A stretch of DNA of 64,000 bases from assembly GCA_002917075.1 (NCBI GenBank), contig NTMA01000024.1, forward strand, positions 186,001 to 250,000. Reading direction: 5' to 3'. The DNA comes from Hawksworthiomyces lignivorus. Lineage: Eukaryota; Ascomycota; Sordariomycetes; Ophiostomatales; Ophiostomataceae. The position numbers were made by a program, and so were the translations under genes. Shown here piece by piece: positions 1-12,086 of the stretch; within the stretch, counting starts at the first letter, position 1, and the number at the start of each line of letters is the position of its first letter. The notes beneath the pieces are model-generated. The model searched no databases. It was not told where the DNA came from and worked only from the letters and a program-made list of their open reading frames with translations.

Positions 1-222
1 ACTAACTTGTGTGATGAAGATACATGGAATGGCTTCCCAGCAGACAAATTCACGACAGTGGAGAACATTGCTGATGCTGTACAGAAGATCCTGAATGATA
101 CTACTATTGTTGGAAAGGCTGTCGAAGTTAGTCAGGGCAATATCTACTTCCGCGAGCAACACGATTATTGCGATGACGTGCAGCGTGACACAGTGAGTGC
201 TGCCGGCGAAAACACATACTAG
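1..222 (+). CDS. Short-chain dehydrogenase/reductase, C-terminal end only
   Basis: The open frame runs from the window edge to a TAG at 220-222, so this is the 3' end of a gene that starts outside. About 70 residues are visible. They include FTTVENIADAVQKIL, a short NDTTIVGKAVEVSQG stretch and a YFREQHDYCDD tail. This fits the last helix and strand of fungal SDRs of the 15-hydroxyprostaglandin-dehydrogenase-like type, where 'VE.I..A...ILND....GK.VE' precedes an acidic tail. The Rossmann motif and YxxxK site would lie upstream and cannot be checked. An intron may end inside the first 20 bases: ACTAAC at 1-6 resembles a branch point and an AG follows at 18-19. In that case coding begins a few codons later. 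It converges with the esterase to its right. The SDR assignment rests on a short tail and is moderately sure. Confidence 0.6.
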   Translation, partial: TNLCDEDTWNGFPADKFTTVENIADAVQKILNDTTIVGKAVEVSQGNIYFREQHDYCDDVQRDTVSAAGENTY

Positions 223-655
223 ATCGCAGAGAATAGTATTTGTTCTTAGCGTGGCGTAAATATTATAAGTCAAGTTCAAATATATTCCAGGTCATAATGT
301 CATGAGAAGGAGATTTTAAGGCCATATATTGCACATTTTCGAGATCTATAGCTTCAAGTAGATTCATAGCACTCATTCAAATTTCCAAGAGCTAGATTTC
401 TCACAACTTAAAAGGCAGTTCCTTTTAGTTCGCCTATATAGTGCAATAAGTTTAGGAAAGCTCCAGAGATTTTTATGTATTCTCTCCTGGCCTGATTCAT
501 CAAAAGAGAATATTCAGAACAAAAAGGTTATCATTTATAAATGACCAAGTTAACTCGAATTAATAATTAGGAGTGTATGGAATTTTAATGTGAGATAGAG
601 TGTTAACAACAAATTATTATTACTTTGCGAAGATGCATATTTCACTCCTAATCGG
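223..655. other. Intergenic, between two convergent 3' ends
   Basis: AT-rich DNA between the stop of the SDR fragment and the stop of the esterase on the other strand. It should hold both 3' untranslated regions and polyadenylation sites. I see no coding frame and no repeat worth naming. Confidence 0.6.
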
Positions 656-1975
656 CTACCTGCAAAGGCTTAGGGCCCAGGAAGTTCCCTCTAGGACAGC
701 CTTATGTGCCTTTTGGCTTGATAGAAGGTCTGGAAAAAGAATGAATGATCTGCGATGTTAAGCGAGGGAGTGTTAGGCCGTCCGTAAATTTGTAGAATCG
801 TAATTGCTGCAATAACTCACCCGTGGGGCATTCCTTTGAGAATGAACAGCTTGACTGGCACGTCCAAACCTTCCAACTTCTTCGCATATGCAACACCTCC
901 GTCGTAAAGAGGATCTTCAGAACACACATCGATATATGTCGGTGGCAATTTTTTAAGTAGTTCGTCTGGGGCTAGGAGGGGCGATACTAAAGGGTTGGTT
1001 CTGTCGGCAGGATTTTTTACATATTCATCTGTCTTTGGTCAGAATTATAATGTCAAATTGCTTGTTCTAGGTATCGTAGGTTGACTCACCAATCATTGTA
1101 TATGATGCATAGTCGTTAAACACAGGCACTTTCTCCCTGCTTGGAAGTGTGCCTGGAAAGGCTTTCGGGTGACATGTCATGGGAATACGAAGGATCTGTG
1201 CGGCCAGAGCTTCGGATTTGTCTGACTGGACAATTTGAAGTGCGACTACAGCGGACAAATGGCCTGAAAAGAGTCAAAATAAGAATACCACTCCACCATA
1301 ATTGATTTAGCCCATACCTCCAGCAGAGTTTCCAGTCAAGTAAATCTTGGACGGATTCACGCCAAGAGATGCGGCATTCTCAACTGTCCAGAGGAAGGCC
1401 GCAAAACAGTCGTTGCTGGCAGTAGGGTAGGTATGTTCTGGAGCCAGACGGTACGCGACACTAACAACCACATGGTCTGCGTCTAGAGAGATCTTACGGC
1501 AAAACAGGTCGTCTGCCTGGATACTGCCTAAAGTCCATCCGCCACCATGGATATATACAGCAGCTGGTCGTTGGCTCGATATGCTGATGGCTTTTGGATG
1601 ATATATACGAACAGGTATTCTGTATCCATCTTCGCTTAGTACGGTTGTGTCTCTTACCACCACACTTTGTGCGAGTATCTTAGTTAACGACGTTCTGTCT
1701 CGGGCCGCACAGCCGTCTTCCAGAACCTTTCTCTGGTCATGAACGGTACCAACAAGGCTGACAGTGGGTCGGAACCCGAGCTGCTTTTCTAACTGCACAC
1801 TCATCAATGGATCACTTGTATTAGTAAAATGAGAATTCCTTTGCAACGTGTACTCAATATGTCAACAGATGGCATTACATATAGATCAACTTACCTGAAC
1901 CCATTCGTCTGCCAAACCTTCTTCGTTCACATCTCCGCAATACTGGTGGATGACATTTTTGGGAAGAGATATCAT
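656..1975 (-). CDS. Alpha/beta-hydrolase fold esterase/lipase, HSL family, five exons
   Basis: Spliced CDS: complement(656..749, 821..1028, 1090..1263, 1318..1792, 1895..1975), 343 residues. All four introns are GT..AG and keep phase. The third intron in transcript order removes part of the GAPless link after the third exon, and the first has TACTAAT as branch point. The start is the ATG at 1975, opening MISLPKNVIHQYCGD; the later in-frame TTG at 1846 lies inside intron 1. Family signatures of hormone-sensitive-lipase-type esterases are present: oxyanion motif HGGGW at about 109-113, nucleophile elbow GNSAGG at about 181-186 (Ser183), Asp near 282 in SEDPLYD, and His312 in GMPHG, so the triad is complete. 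No signal peptide is seen, so a cytosolic carboxylester hydrolase is likely. The substrate is unknown. It lies between two SDR genes, which hints at a small catabolic or secondary-metabolite neighbourhood without proving it. Confidence 0.9.
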
Positions 1976-3045
1976 CGCGAGATTGGCGATGTATCTCCCG
2001 TCTCTAATGAACTTGTGGTAGTGCTTCCGGTATGCTCATCTGAAGTGTCACCCTCTCGCCTTATATTTTCTTTTCTAGAAGTAAAGTGGTGCATAATAAA
2101 CCGTTTGGCTTAAAGGGCGCTTATGGACAGCTTCCTGAGTTGCATATCTCTATTTAAACCTATGCGTATTAGATTTCTGTTATGTTTGAGTTAGCTGACT
2201 TGCGGAGAACCTTTTCCATCAACCTCCAACTAAATTAAATCTGTCAGCTTGTGCTCCTTCCCCTGACGAATATGAGGTATAGCAATATGCCACCCGAGAT
2301 ATTACTGAACACATACCATTTTGCATTTTTGGCTAATGACTAAATACAGACGCTCCAGAGAGCGGTGTCAAAAGGCTTGGAGGTGTCGCAGGCATCAAAG
2401 TTGCATTGATGCAGAATCAAAAAATATAACGCAAGCAGCAAATTTTATAAATCTTTGTTCTTGAAACAAAGTGAGTCTGCTTCAGTATTGGCAGTTTACC
2501 CAGCTATCACTGCTTTCGGAACCAGAGTTGCGGGGAATGGAATAACAACTGAAGGGCGGGGGAGCGAATAGGTCGGAGAATATTACCGGTTCCTATCTAT
2601 GAGAACAAAGTTCTTAGGGACTGTTGGCTGCATAATGTCTTAATGAGAAAGTTTCGATAAAATGGGTGACAAATATAAGAACTGGAAATGAGGATGAAGA
2701 AGAGGAATCTTGCGGTCAAGGACTACCTGATGGGTTTGGCTTTATATTACACCATGATTTCAGATCCTCTTTGTGTCTATACAAATATCTGGCTCTGTCG
2801 TCCACCTAGACATATATATAGAGAAGTAACCACTTAATGGCAATAGTCCCCATGGCCTCGAACCAGAGTAATACTAGTGCTGTTTCGTTTTACACTAATC
2901 ATTTCCGTATTTCACATCTTGCATTGATGGCAAATCAACATGTCTTCGTGAGCCTCATGAACAAAATTCCCGAATCTATACCGCAGCAAAACTTCCGCAA
3001 ACAGAATTCAGAGAATCATCCCCTAAATTTATTCAGCATATGGCT
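1976..3045. other. Intergenic, esterase promoter side
   Basis: About 1.1 kb between the esterase start and the 3' end of the complete SDR. It contains the esterase promoter, but no convincing TATA or operator is visible. A short TATATATA run occurs near 2812-2820. Open frames here are short and have no family features. Confidence 0.5.
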
Positions 3046-4258
3046 TCAATATGTCGCAGGAAAAGTGCCAAGACGGCCACCATCTACAAGAATAACATTG
3101 CCATTCAGGTAGGCGCCGGCGCGTGATACGGCGTACAAGACTGTGCCAGCCATGTCTTTATCATCGCCGATACGACCGAGAGGAACATTTGTCTTCTCGA
3201 TGGGAATGACAGTCTGCCCGGGGCGTTTGCCACCAAGAGAATCTATTAGAGTTGTGGTCATCTCACTTGGGAAGACTATAGTAGTTAGAAGGCAAGGTTA
3301 AAGCGTTGGAGAGAAGAACCTAAGAAGACAAAGATACACGTACACCCAGGGCAGATACAATTGACACTGAGCAAGATTTTTTTTTAATTTTTTTTTTTTT
3401 AGCAAAGTCAGGGTAATGGCATTTGGGTCCAAATTAGAGCGGCTACTCACCGGATACCCCAATGCGGTAACAGCGTAGCCAGCTGTTTTGCAGCATGGGT
3501 AGCCGCCGCTTTGGACTGGCCGTATGCCCAACCACCGGGCGCCTTCCGGTTGAAGCTCGCCACAGATGTGGTGACTATGACCTGCGAGGCCTGATCCACA
3601 CTGGCACGCTGGTTACCCGCATCTAACAGCTTTAGGAAGGTCACAGCGGTATACCAGACGGCGGTGGTATTGACTTTAAACGTATCGTTGTATGCTGCAA
3701 AATCCACCGCAAGCTGCTGGTCGCGCCACTGGTCAAGGGTGACAGACGGATCGTTATCTGCAGGAGTCGGCGTCTGAGGTCCAGAAACGCCTGCATTGCA
3801 CAAGACCACATTGAGATAACCTACATCTTCCTCAATATAGCGAGCTGCTGCTGCGAGGCTGTCCTTTGAAGTGACGTCTAGCTCGAGTGGGACAACGATA
3901 GCGGCCGAATTGGGTGTGCTGCCGCTGGTAGAACGAGTTTGATTAAGCAGGTCCTCTATGGACGCGGCTGTATCCTTCAGTACATCCAAACGGCGTCCCG
4001 CAATATAAACTTTCTCGGCACCTGCCTCTGCAAGGGCTCGAGCCATGGTAAGGCCAATACCTACAAAGAGAAGATTGACATCGGTCTATTAGAGTCTGTT
4101 TTTTGATAACCGGGTTCGCCGCACCTGGTCCGAATCTCACCTGTTCCGCCTCCTGTGACCAAAGCAACGAGCCCCTTGGCAGAGAAGAGACCGGGAAGGT
4201 CTAGGGAAATCAAATGATCTCTGGATGAAGCCATGGACCTATCTGCTATGGATGCCAT
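3046..4258 (-). CDS. Short-chain dehydrogenase/reductase, four exons with a 23-nt micro-exon
   Basis: Spliced CDS: complement(3046..3275, 3344..3366, 3451..4060, 4141..4258), 326 residues. The protein has the classical SDR layout: TGGGTGIG cofactor loop at about 35-42 (split by intron 1), NAG near 128-130, Ser about 205, and YGQSK with Tyr219 and Lys223 as the catalytic pair. The stretch VNCICPGFFPSEMT follows. That stretch is recovered only if a 23-base exon at 3344-3366 is included; its second donor GTACGT keeps phase. The C-terminal VDGG completes the fold. AGRR after the second beta strand suggests NADP(H) preference. The enzyme should be a soluble NAD(P)-dependent alcohol or ketone oxidoreductase of unknown substrate, close to RhlG/gluconate-5-dehydrogenase-type fungal SDRs. 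The intron before the micro-exon carries long A/T homopolymers. Confidence 0.9.
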
Positions 4259-5535
4259 TTTCCGCTGAGTCGGGAGGAGGTCGTTCAGTTTGGATGAGTG
4301 ATGCTTAAATTATGTCGTAAACCAAAGTCGGGACTACTGTCGCATAGAGACGTTCTAGACTTTAGAAACCCGTTGACAAAATTCGATCCCGCTATGTACG
4401 TGTAATATTTACGTAGAATAAAGATCGCAACCTAGATGGTCCTGTTCGCTGAGTGAGAGTTTGTTCTTTAATTATGGCGAAATTCGTACGTCTGCCCCGC
4501 TCAGAAACTCCCCAGTACTACTCTGTACAATGTCAATTCTCCACGCCCGAACTACAATTGCCGATCTCTTGTTATCGTAGAGTAAACTCTTCGCAGGAAA
4601 CAGTTCCCATCCATATATAGAATTGCTTTTCTTCTTCTTCTTTTCAAAGGGCACTATTATCCCAAGATAATAGCGGAGAAATGCATACGCGAGGAAAAGA
4701 TATCACTATCTAAACAAGGTGGAAAGATCAATAGTAGGAACAAGCTATAACTAATGGTAGAGGGAGAACGCTTTTTTTTTTCCAATTTTAGATAAAACTG
4801 CTTCTATATATGAAAAAGACCAACAGCAAAAGTCTTCAAAGAGAGGCTATATGAATCGTGTTGCTTCCCCTTACAAATTTTGGTGGTCTCGTCAAAAGGA
4901 CCAAGGTTTTAATAATGAGCGGTAGCCTTTTCTACTAACCTTTTCAAACCTCTTCTATCCTAGAAAAGTGGTAGATAAAAACAGAGGCTACCTAAACTAG
5001 GAATCCAAATCTAATTAATTTACATAAAACTGAAGGTTGCTATTATAGCAAAACACATAACCAACGAGGTATGGCTATCAAGGCAACATGAAGGTTACAT
5101 ACATCTTATACATTATGCAATAACCAAGCCGAGATAGCTGCGAATGTCAAAATACGGTAGAGAAGCCAAGAGATAAATAAAAATAAGATAGTAACCCCCC
5201 AAAAAAGTTTCAGAAAAAGAGCATGAAACTTATTAAACAGATAAATGAGTATCTCATACTGATATCCATACAGAAGAAAAGAACGAGGCAGAGAGGTAGT
5301 ATCTCAGATATTGCAGTTCGCTATTCGACATTATTTGACGTGTGAACGAAAAAGTTACCCCCGCCCCAAAACCTTCCATTTAACAAAAAATACAAAAAGA
5401 CAGCCAAATGCATTATGCAGATTTTAGCTTCAAGAAACAACAGCCAGCCCTCTCCCATTTCTAGAAAGCAGAAACTAGAGGTTAATAGAATAGATTACAG
5501 TTGTTTTTCACATGGCAAAGGAGAGTGAAAAGCCT
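4259..5535. other. Intergenic, AT-rich
   Basis: About 1.3 kb upstream of the SDR and downstream of the first zinc-finger gene. It holds T and A tracts such as those near 4771-4780 and no gene-like reading frame. It must contain the SDR promoter and the 3' UTR of the zinc-finger gene. No recognisable element is seen. Confidence 0.5.
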
Positions 5536-7707
5536 TTATATACTAAACTCAGGATCCCCAAGAGCGTCGTCTTCGTCAGCGTAATTTGAAAACCCTATTC
5601 TGTCGGTGTAATCTTCTGAGAGGTTCAAGTCCCGTTGCTCTCGTTTGGAAGATTGATCTCGTGCTAAATCGAGAGGGTTAACCAAACTCAAAGAACCATC
5701 TGATTTCTCTGCAAGAATGCTAACTTCCTTAGCCCATGGTACAAAATGCTGTCGGTCGATATCGCAACCAAATATGACGGGCGGTTCGTTGTTATCCGAT
5801 GCCCGCTGCAAATGGCCGGCCAGGTCTTCCATATGCTTGTCCCAGGCATTGCTACCGGTGAATTCCTTCCCGCAGGTAAGGACGGGACAAACCAGACGTA
5901 TGGGAAATTCGCACCGAACTACCCTGGCTGCCTCCTCCATTTTTCTCATATTATCGTTTGCTTTCATTAATTCAGGCGACTCTGTGGGCACATCAGGAGA
6001 GGTGTCAGCGGTAATATTCTCCTCTTGTTGACTTCTTGTTGAATTCGCGCCTTCCGTTGAAGATGAAACAGCCTTTCCTCTACGGCGATTCCCTGCCCTA
6101 GATCTGGCATTCTGGCTGTGGCCCTCTTCAGACCTCTGCTTGCTTTTTAATAGCTTGCGTTGCTTTGTCAAGTTCTTTTGCTCCTGCTTGAGACCTTCCT
6201 TCATATGCATCCGGCGGGCATGCTGAATGTACAAGTCTTTGCGCGAAAATGGGTCGGTTTTTTTGCACTCTTTGCATCTCCAGAATTCGTGGAGAACGTG
6301 TTGCGTCAAAACATGCCGTTTCCACTCATTTTTGCTGCTAAAGGTTTCGGAGCAGCCGGCAAAATTAAATCTGCACGCAAGATGACGGGGAGGATGCCGG
6401 TCCTTGACGTGATTCTTCAGCTCAGCCTGAGTGCTGAAGCTAGAATGGCAGTCAGGGTCTTCAGAGCAGCTGAATCCATTTTTAAAAGATCCAGGTGCAA
6501 GTGTTTTAGGTGTCGCGGACGCTGCAGTTTGGCGAGCCTTTCTCCGTTTATTTGTTTGAGAGATTAGCCCTGAGGATACTGGAGCCACAGTTGATGGAGG
6601 TGCCATTGCTGATATCTCGGTCCTCTTATCTTTTATAGTATTGCCGACACGGCGACGCTTCTTTCCTTGAAATTTAGTAACCTTTTCATCTTGGCCACTT
6701 TCTTCGCTCGCTGTTGTTTTTCTTTTCCCTAGCACCGCTCTTTTGGTGCTTTCGTAGTCTTGTACTGAGATCTGAGACGTTCCTGAGCGTGGGTGGTGCT
6801 GCCCGAGGTTCGGTATGCGATTATCTGGGAATGAATTCACGACAATAGTCTCCATATCACTGGTGGTTTGCTGCAACTGCTGTTGATCTGGATTATGAAG
6901 GCGTACTTCCTCTTCATCGTCGCTCGAAGTAGTACGCAAAGTGTAGGTGCGATTTAGGTGGTCGAATTTAATTGCCGAATCGTTATTGAATTGGTTACTG
7001 GTTTCTACAACATTGTTGTCATCGATGCTGGAGAGGCCCGTTATCATAACATCTTTGTGAATGTCCGTTCTGTCACTAGAGATACTCGGGTCAGCCCCCA
7101 AAAAGGCATGACTGTGGCCATTTTCAGGCGGCAACGATATTTCATGTGGGTTTACGCAGCCGCTGTGAAACCCGAGGCCCATATGCTGTGATTGCATTTT
7201 CTGAAGAGGGATGATGTCGTACGGTTGATTCTCTGGTGTGTGGGGCGGAAGCCAGGAACTTGCTGTAGTCTCTCCTGGAGTGGTTGGCGGCGTCTCGAAG
7301 AGAGACTCACTAAAGGTGTTCTCGTTGGAATTGTAACCATATGTCGAGGTGTATGGCGAGCTGGTAGCGAAGTATCGGAAGTTTGACGTCTGTTTTCGAT
7401 GTTGTAGACTGCTACCGTCCCCTTGAATAAAATCAGGATCGAAACTGAGAACCTGTCCAGGGTTTGAGACTTGAGGAATAATGGGAATCGACTTCTCGTC
7501 ACTGATGAAGCGCTGAAGTCTCTGGTCGACATGTGGCTGGGGCATCTGGATAGGCCTTTGAAGTTCTTGGACACTAATGTCCATATCCTCTATGCCACTG
7601 AAGGCGCGCCGACTATAAGCTTGGCTTTCAAGCAAGGTATGTCGGTCATCTGAGGGATACATAACTCCAGGATAAGGTAGCTGATTAAATATTGGGGGAG
7701 AATCCAT
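5536..7707 (-). CDS. C2H2 zinc-finger transcription factor candidate, 723 aa, single exon
   Basis: Uninterrupted frame of 723 residues from ATG at 7707. The first 400 residues are polar and probably disordered, rich in Q, S and P, with acidic patches such as SSDDEEE and a basic stretch GKKRRRVG that may be a nuclear signal. A tight zinc-finger block follows. Finger 1 is CSEDPDC..H..DRH at about 411-436. Finger 2 is CRFNFAGC with KNEWKRHVLTQH at about 441-468. Finger 3 is WRCKEC..H..RMHM at about 474-501. A Lys/Arg-rich linker leads to a fourth, degenerate finger (CPVLTCGKEF..H..GHL) at about 604-634. The FSSKNEWKRH..QH..(F)WRC signature marks a fungus-specific C2H2 group. The next gene to the right shares it, so the two are likely paralogues. 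A nuclear regulator is inferred; its targets are unknown. It is followed upstream by nearly 7 kb without genes. Confidence 0.9.
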   Translation of the reverse strand: MDSPPIFNQLPYPGVMYPSDDRHTLLESQAYSRRAFSGIEDMDISVQELQRPIQMPQPHVDQRLQRFISDEKSIPIIPQVSNPGQVLSFDPDFIQGDGSSLQHRKQTSNFRYFATSSPYTSTYGYNSNENTFSESLFETPPTTPGETTASSWLPPHTPENQPYDIIPLQKMQSQHMGLGFHSGCVNPHEISLPPENGHSHAFLGADPSISSDRTDIHKDVMITGLSSIDDNNVVETSNQFNNDSAIKFDHLNRTYTLRTTSSDDEEEVRLHNPDQQQLQQTTSDMETIVVNSFPDNRIPNLGQHHPRSGTSQISVQDYESTKRAVLGKRKTTASEESGQDEKVTKFQGKKRRRVGNTIKDKRTEISAMAPPSTVAPVSSGLISQTNKRRKARQTAASATPKTLAPGSFKNGFSCSEDPDCHSSFSTQAELKNHVKDRHPPRHLACRFNFAGCSETFSSKNEWKRHVLTQHVLHEFWRCKECKKTDPFSRKDLYIQHARRMHMKEGLKQEQKNLTKQRKLLKSKQRSEEGHSQNARSRAGNRRRGKAVSSSTEGANSTRSQQEENITADTSPDVPTESPELMKANDNMRKMEEAARVVRCEFPIRLVCPVLTCGKEFTGSNAWDKHMEDLAGHLQRASDNNEPPVIFGCDIDRQHFVPWAKEVSILAEKSDGSLSLVNPLDLARDQSSKREQRDLNLSEDYTDRIGFSNYADEDDALGDPEFSI

Positions 7708-8785
7708 AGTGGTAATAAATGGAAAATACAGCTGTGCTACTCAAATTTCACAATAGAGTGAGGAGTAGAAAATATTGGGTTTGTCGGCTGAAAAGTGTTC
7801 AAGGCCAGTAGAGAGAAGGGGAGGAAATCAAAGACGGATCGCGCGGAGACGAATAGGGATTGATAGGCAAGGAGGCGAAATGGAAGGTAGCTAGCACTGT
7901 AATAAGTGCGCGGTTACCTAGGTGAAGGCGAGAGTAAACGAGAAATTGAAAGATTGGCGATAATAGTGATAAAAGGAAGTTTAATTGCAAGTCGTCATCA
8001 CTCTTCTCCTATTGAATTCAGCTGACGTCGACTTCTCAAAAACTCTGTTGTAAGCGATGTTTTCTTCAAAATATCTGAGACAGTAAATAGAGTTGATTCC
8101 AGAATTTGGTCAGGAATAAGTTTAGAAGCAGGGCTAAAAGAAATCTAGGACACCATCAATAGATTGACGATGGTATGACACGGTGGAGAAACCGCTCTTA
8201 GATTTTGTATTGTGGCTTTGAAGAAGATGATGCTGTATGCTAGGAGGAGATATCCGAAAAACGATATGAAAAAAGAGTTGTGACAAGCTGCTTTCAGAGA
8301 AAACAAATCCCCCTGCAAGCTGCAATAGAGAATATAATCTGAACAAGTTCGGCGAGAACAAGAATAAGAAAGGCAGTAGATGGAAAGATCTTTCGGCAAG
8401 CAATAAAATGAAAAGAAAAGGAAGATGCAGAGTTAGAGTTAAGCAGGAAAGTAGTATAGAAGGGCTGGCCGGTAAAGAAAAAGCAGGTATGATAAAGTAT
8501 TGATGGCTAGGCCAAAAGAAGCTTGTTTTCTTCTAAAGAGCTCGTAGGAAGAGTCAAAATGGAAATTTTCAGGAACACAATTCCTATGAGGGACATTTAT
8601 AAAATTATATCAAATAATGAAAAAAAGGAGAAGAGAACCGAAAAGAAACAAAGAAAACTAAAGGGACATTGGAAAGAGAAAAATAATCCTCGGGAAGCGA
8701 AGTCTGAAGGATCAAGGAGCTATAGAAAACTGGCTTGCGTGTGTGCAAGCATGCGTACATCAATGCTTTCGTCTTCTTTCCTTTA

Positions 8786-8811
8786 GGGGGGGAAGGGGGG
8801 AAGGGGGGAGG
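8786..8811 (+). repeat. G-rich tract, possible quadruplex
   Basis: Runs of seven, six and six G separated by AA, then AGG. The pattern can satisfy a four-stranded G-quadruplex because the long runs can each be split. It lies about 1.1 kb upstream of the first zinc-finger start. Confidence 0.7.
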
Positions 8812-9161
8812 ACACACAGTCTCTCTGTGGCGCTTGGAACCAGGAGGAATTGTCGATAGGTCGACGCTGAGGGTAAAGGTGAAAATTATATTTAGCTGGA
8901 CGTAGTTACGTTAAGGCGGAAATCATTCTTTCAATCGTATTTTCAACCCCTTTTGGCTTTGAACTTGTTATCTTTTCCTTGTCTTCGTTCTCTTCATTTG
9001 CTTCTTGAGCAGAGCCTCATCGTGAAAGTACACATTGGCGTACAGAGTACTTCGACTCTATCTGTGGGATTTTCAAGGATTCTGTATAGCAAATAAGAGT
9101 GGTCAAAACGAAGAAAGGTATTATCTTTAGCTGAGCCGAATTGGACAAGAAAGAAAAGACC

Positions 9162-9182
9162 GGGGGGGGAGGGGGGGGGTGG
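9162..9182 (+). repeat. G-rich tract, G8-A-G9-T-GG
   Basis: Eight G, one A, nine G, T, then GG. It is a second G-rich tract within 400 bases of the one at 8786, both on the plus strand. Confidence 0.7.
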
Positions 9183-12086
9183 ATAACACTAACAGGGGTT
9201 GTGTTCAAAGGTGGTGTGGAAGACAAGACAGCTGCTTCCCCAGCTTGTTGGCTCTGTGACTTTATGAATACTTCTGCAGTAAGAAAAAATAGGACTGGCA
9301 AAGGTTTTGTGCCTTTTTGGCACGTTTCGGTCGGCCTAATTCTGCCCAACTAGATCAGCAACAAGTCAACTTTCACGAAAATGATCAGGATAGTACCGAA
9401 GTCTTGCCAAACCTGTTAGCTAGCAGGTGTGATCACCTTGAATAAACACTTAAGGGAAACCATATTGACGTGGGTATAGTGTTTTTATTTAGATAAATCT
9501 ATTGCCCTTATTAACCCAAATCCATTTTCCGCCACATTTTAACACGAGCGGACTTGCTGGTTATCTATGACTGGGACAAAAATGTTATATAAGGCAATGG
9601 AAGCATGCCGACTAGACTATCCAAGCAATATTGAAATCGTCCTAAGTAACTATTTTTTATCTTCTGATATTCTACTTAGAACGAGGTATCCGAATGGAGA
9701 TGTGCGTAGAAACGAACTGGCCAAATTGCGGGACACAATAGAGTACTGAAAAAAGAGAGAGCTACAAGACGTGCCCTCAATTCTATTAAGCTCAGCTTCA
9801 ATTTTTTTTTTTTTTTTGCGAACCACTATATTTATTCCGCACAGCAATCTGCAAATTACTTTTGTTGAACTATTGGTCAACGGATGTGTTGGGAGCATGC
9901 ATTTTTCAAGGGCAGCTACAGAGAAGAGCGCAGGTGATTTTATGCAACTCTCCAGTACGGCACACATACCTATGATAATGCGATATCGTGTGCATGTTTT
10001 GTGTATCCTGGTATCCTGCGCATTGCGGCTGTTGCCAATATCGAGAAACGCCGCTGCGCAGTGCACACAGGCTCACTATGTACTTAAAGATGCGACTGAC
10101 AAGTATCCTACTACCTCCTGAGTACTTCGTGTCAACAGTTGCACCAGGAGAATTAGCGGCTTAGGGTCTTCTCGTCAATTTCCTGATTTGAATTTAGGCG
10201 ACCGGATGCCTTGTTGCCTAGAAGGCATCGCCTGGACAGCTCAGCATACTTATAATTGGCCCAAAGGTTTTTCTTTCATGGTCTAGTTTGGAGTTTAACA
10301 TAGACCGCCTTGAGAAAAAGAGAAGTGAGAGGATTAAAAAAAAAAAAGAAAGGAAACAAGAGCAACAATTGCGGGAAAATGCGAATGGGAGGGGAAGTTT
10401 GCTTGTTGTGGCTGTGGGAGAAGTTCTTGCAGAAGCTGCCACCATCCTGTGACTTATTGCAAGCGTTGCTTAAGTTTTCGCCATTTGTACACTTGATAAG
10501 TCCTTGCTGGCAGCTGTTTGCCTTGGTTCTTGGTCTGTTGTTGTCGAGTTCCAGGCGTGGTATGGAGTAGACTTCTCTGCACCTCACTATTAATGAGCTC
10601 TTGGTTGCCATTATTACACCATAATAATGGCCGATCCTCCTTCGGGGTTTCTGTCAAATCCTTGTCCCATACAGTAGCAGAGTTCCGTGTGTTCTGGGTT
10701 GCCCCTAAGTCCCGATTAAGGTTAGGAAATATCCCACACCAACAAACATCCTAGTCTATAATAGCAGTATTAGTCCATGTTCTTGCAACAGAGGTTCGTC
10801 TTACCAGGGTTCTTGTGCGAGTATTGCTTGGGTACGCAAGGGTTTTTTTACCAGGCATTCTCTCTCAGCTCCCTTTGCACTGGATCATGTTCCAGCCACG
10901 ATTGACAGCACTGGTCAATCGGTACGGCGTACATACACCTATATGCCGTAGTACTCGTACCACGAGTGTCAAATTATTCGCCAACGGTGGAGTTGCCTGT
11001 CATTGTGTGAAGTGGGGTACACGAGAGTTAACGTTACGGGTTTCGCCCTTCCGCCGTTCTTCAACTTTTCCTTTTTTTCTAGGCGAAACTATTGCGGTGA
11101 GGCAGGGGAATCTACTTGCGATTCATTCCAACTCACCTACTGGTCGCTGGTTAACCTTTCGCCCTTTTTCTTAGGCAACCGCGAGTAGGCCTACCTCCTG
11201 CGGGCGTGTGGCGCGGAGGTGTGGGTGATGGGGTAGCAAAACACTCCCCACTGGCCGAATTTCTCATCCCAGCTCAACAAAGAAAATGGATTCTACACAC
11301 GTGACTAGAGCCTCATGTTTAGCGCCCCCGTCTCAACAATTTCGATGAATCGCATCCCCCGTCCCCTCGTCTCTTCTGTTGCTCTGGCTTTGTTTGTATT
11401 GTGGGTGCCATGTCCTTGCAGCACAGATTTCTCAGCTCTTTTTACTCCCATTGCAGTTCCCGCCACTACCCAACCTTTGTCTTACTCTCTCAACGCACCA
11501 TGCTACTTGTTTCGCAGAGTACGGAGTACTCGCACTCCATTTCAATGCCTCCAGTCTACGTTGAACCCCTGGTTCCCCCCTTGATCCTACGTGTGCCTTT
11601 CCCGTCTTCTGCCACGCTTTTGTATTACATGTTTGCTCACCCAAGCAGCGAAATTCCTTTTCCTCAAAGAAACAATAGCTTTTACGTAGCAGTAAGCGTA
11701 ATGATCACACCCATTGTACTGTATTTTCTTTTCTTCGGGAAGGTGCACACACATCAATCGTAAATTGGCTTGGAGCGGGAGCGATGGAACACCGAGTTCT
11801 TCCCAATAGGGTTCAATTAATGTGAAATAAGGATATCGCACAATGAATGAATTCTCCATTGTTTGACGATCAGCGATGTGCATCCATCGTAACAGTATGC
11901 CTTCGGAGAAGGATGCCCGGACACCAAACGACGCTCCGCCCTCCTCTACAGCAGGGTGAAGATCTTGACTGAATTCGTCTACCCACAGCCAAAAGAAGAA
12001 TGCGAGAAAAGAAAAAGAAAAGAAAAGAAGACTAGGAGTGAAAAGGACGGGCATCGGCGCTTACGACCTGTAGTCCTTTTCTATGT

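Noticed and set aside
2837..3112. 91-residue plus-strand frame
   Set aside because: It overlaps the last exon of the SDR on the other strand and has no domain.
1..4258. A full secondary-metabolite gene cluster
   Set aside because: Only tailoring-type enzymes are visible; there is no synthase, P450 or transporter within the window near them.
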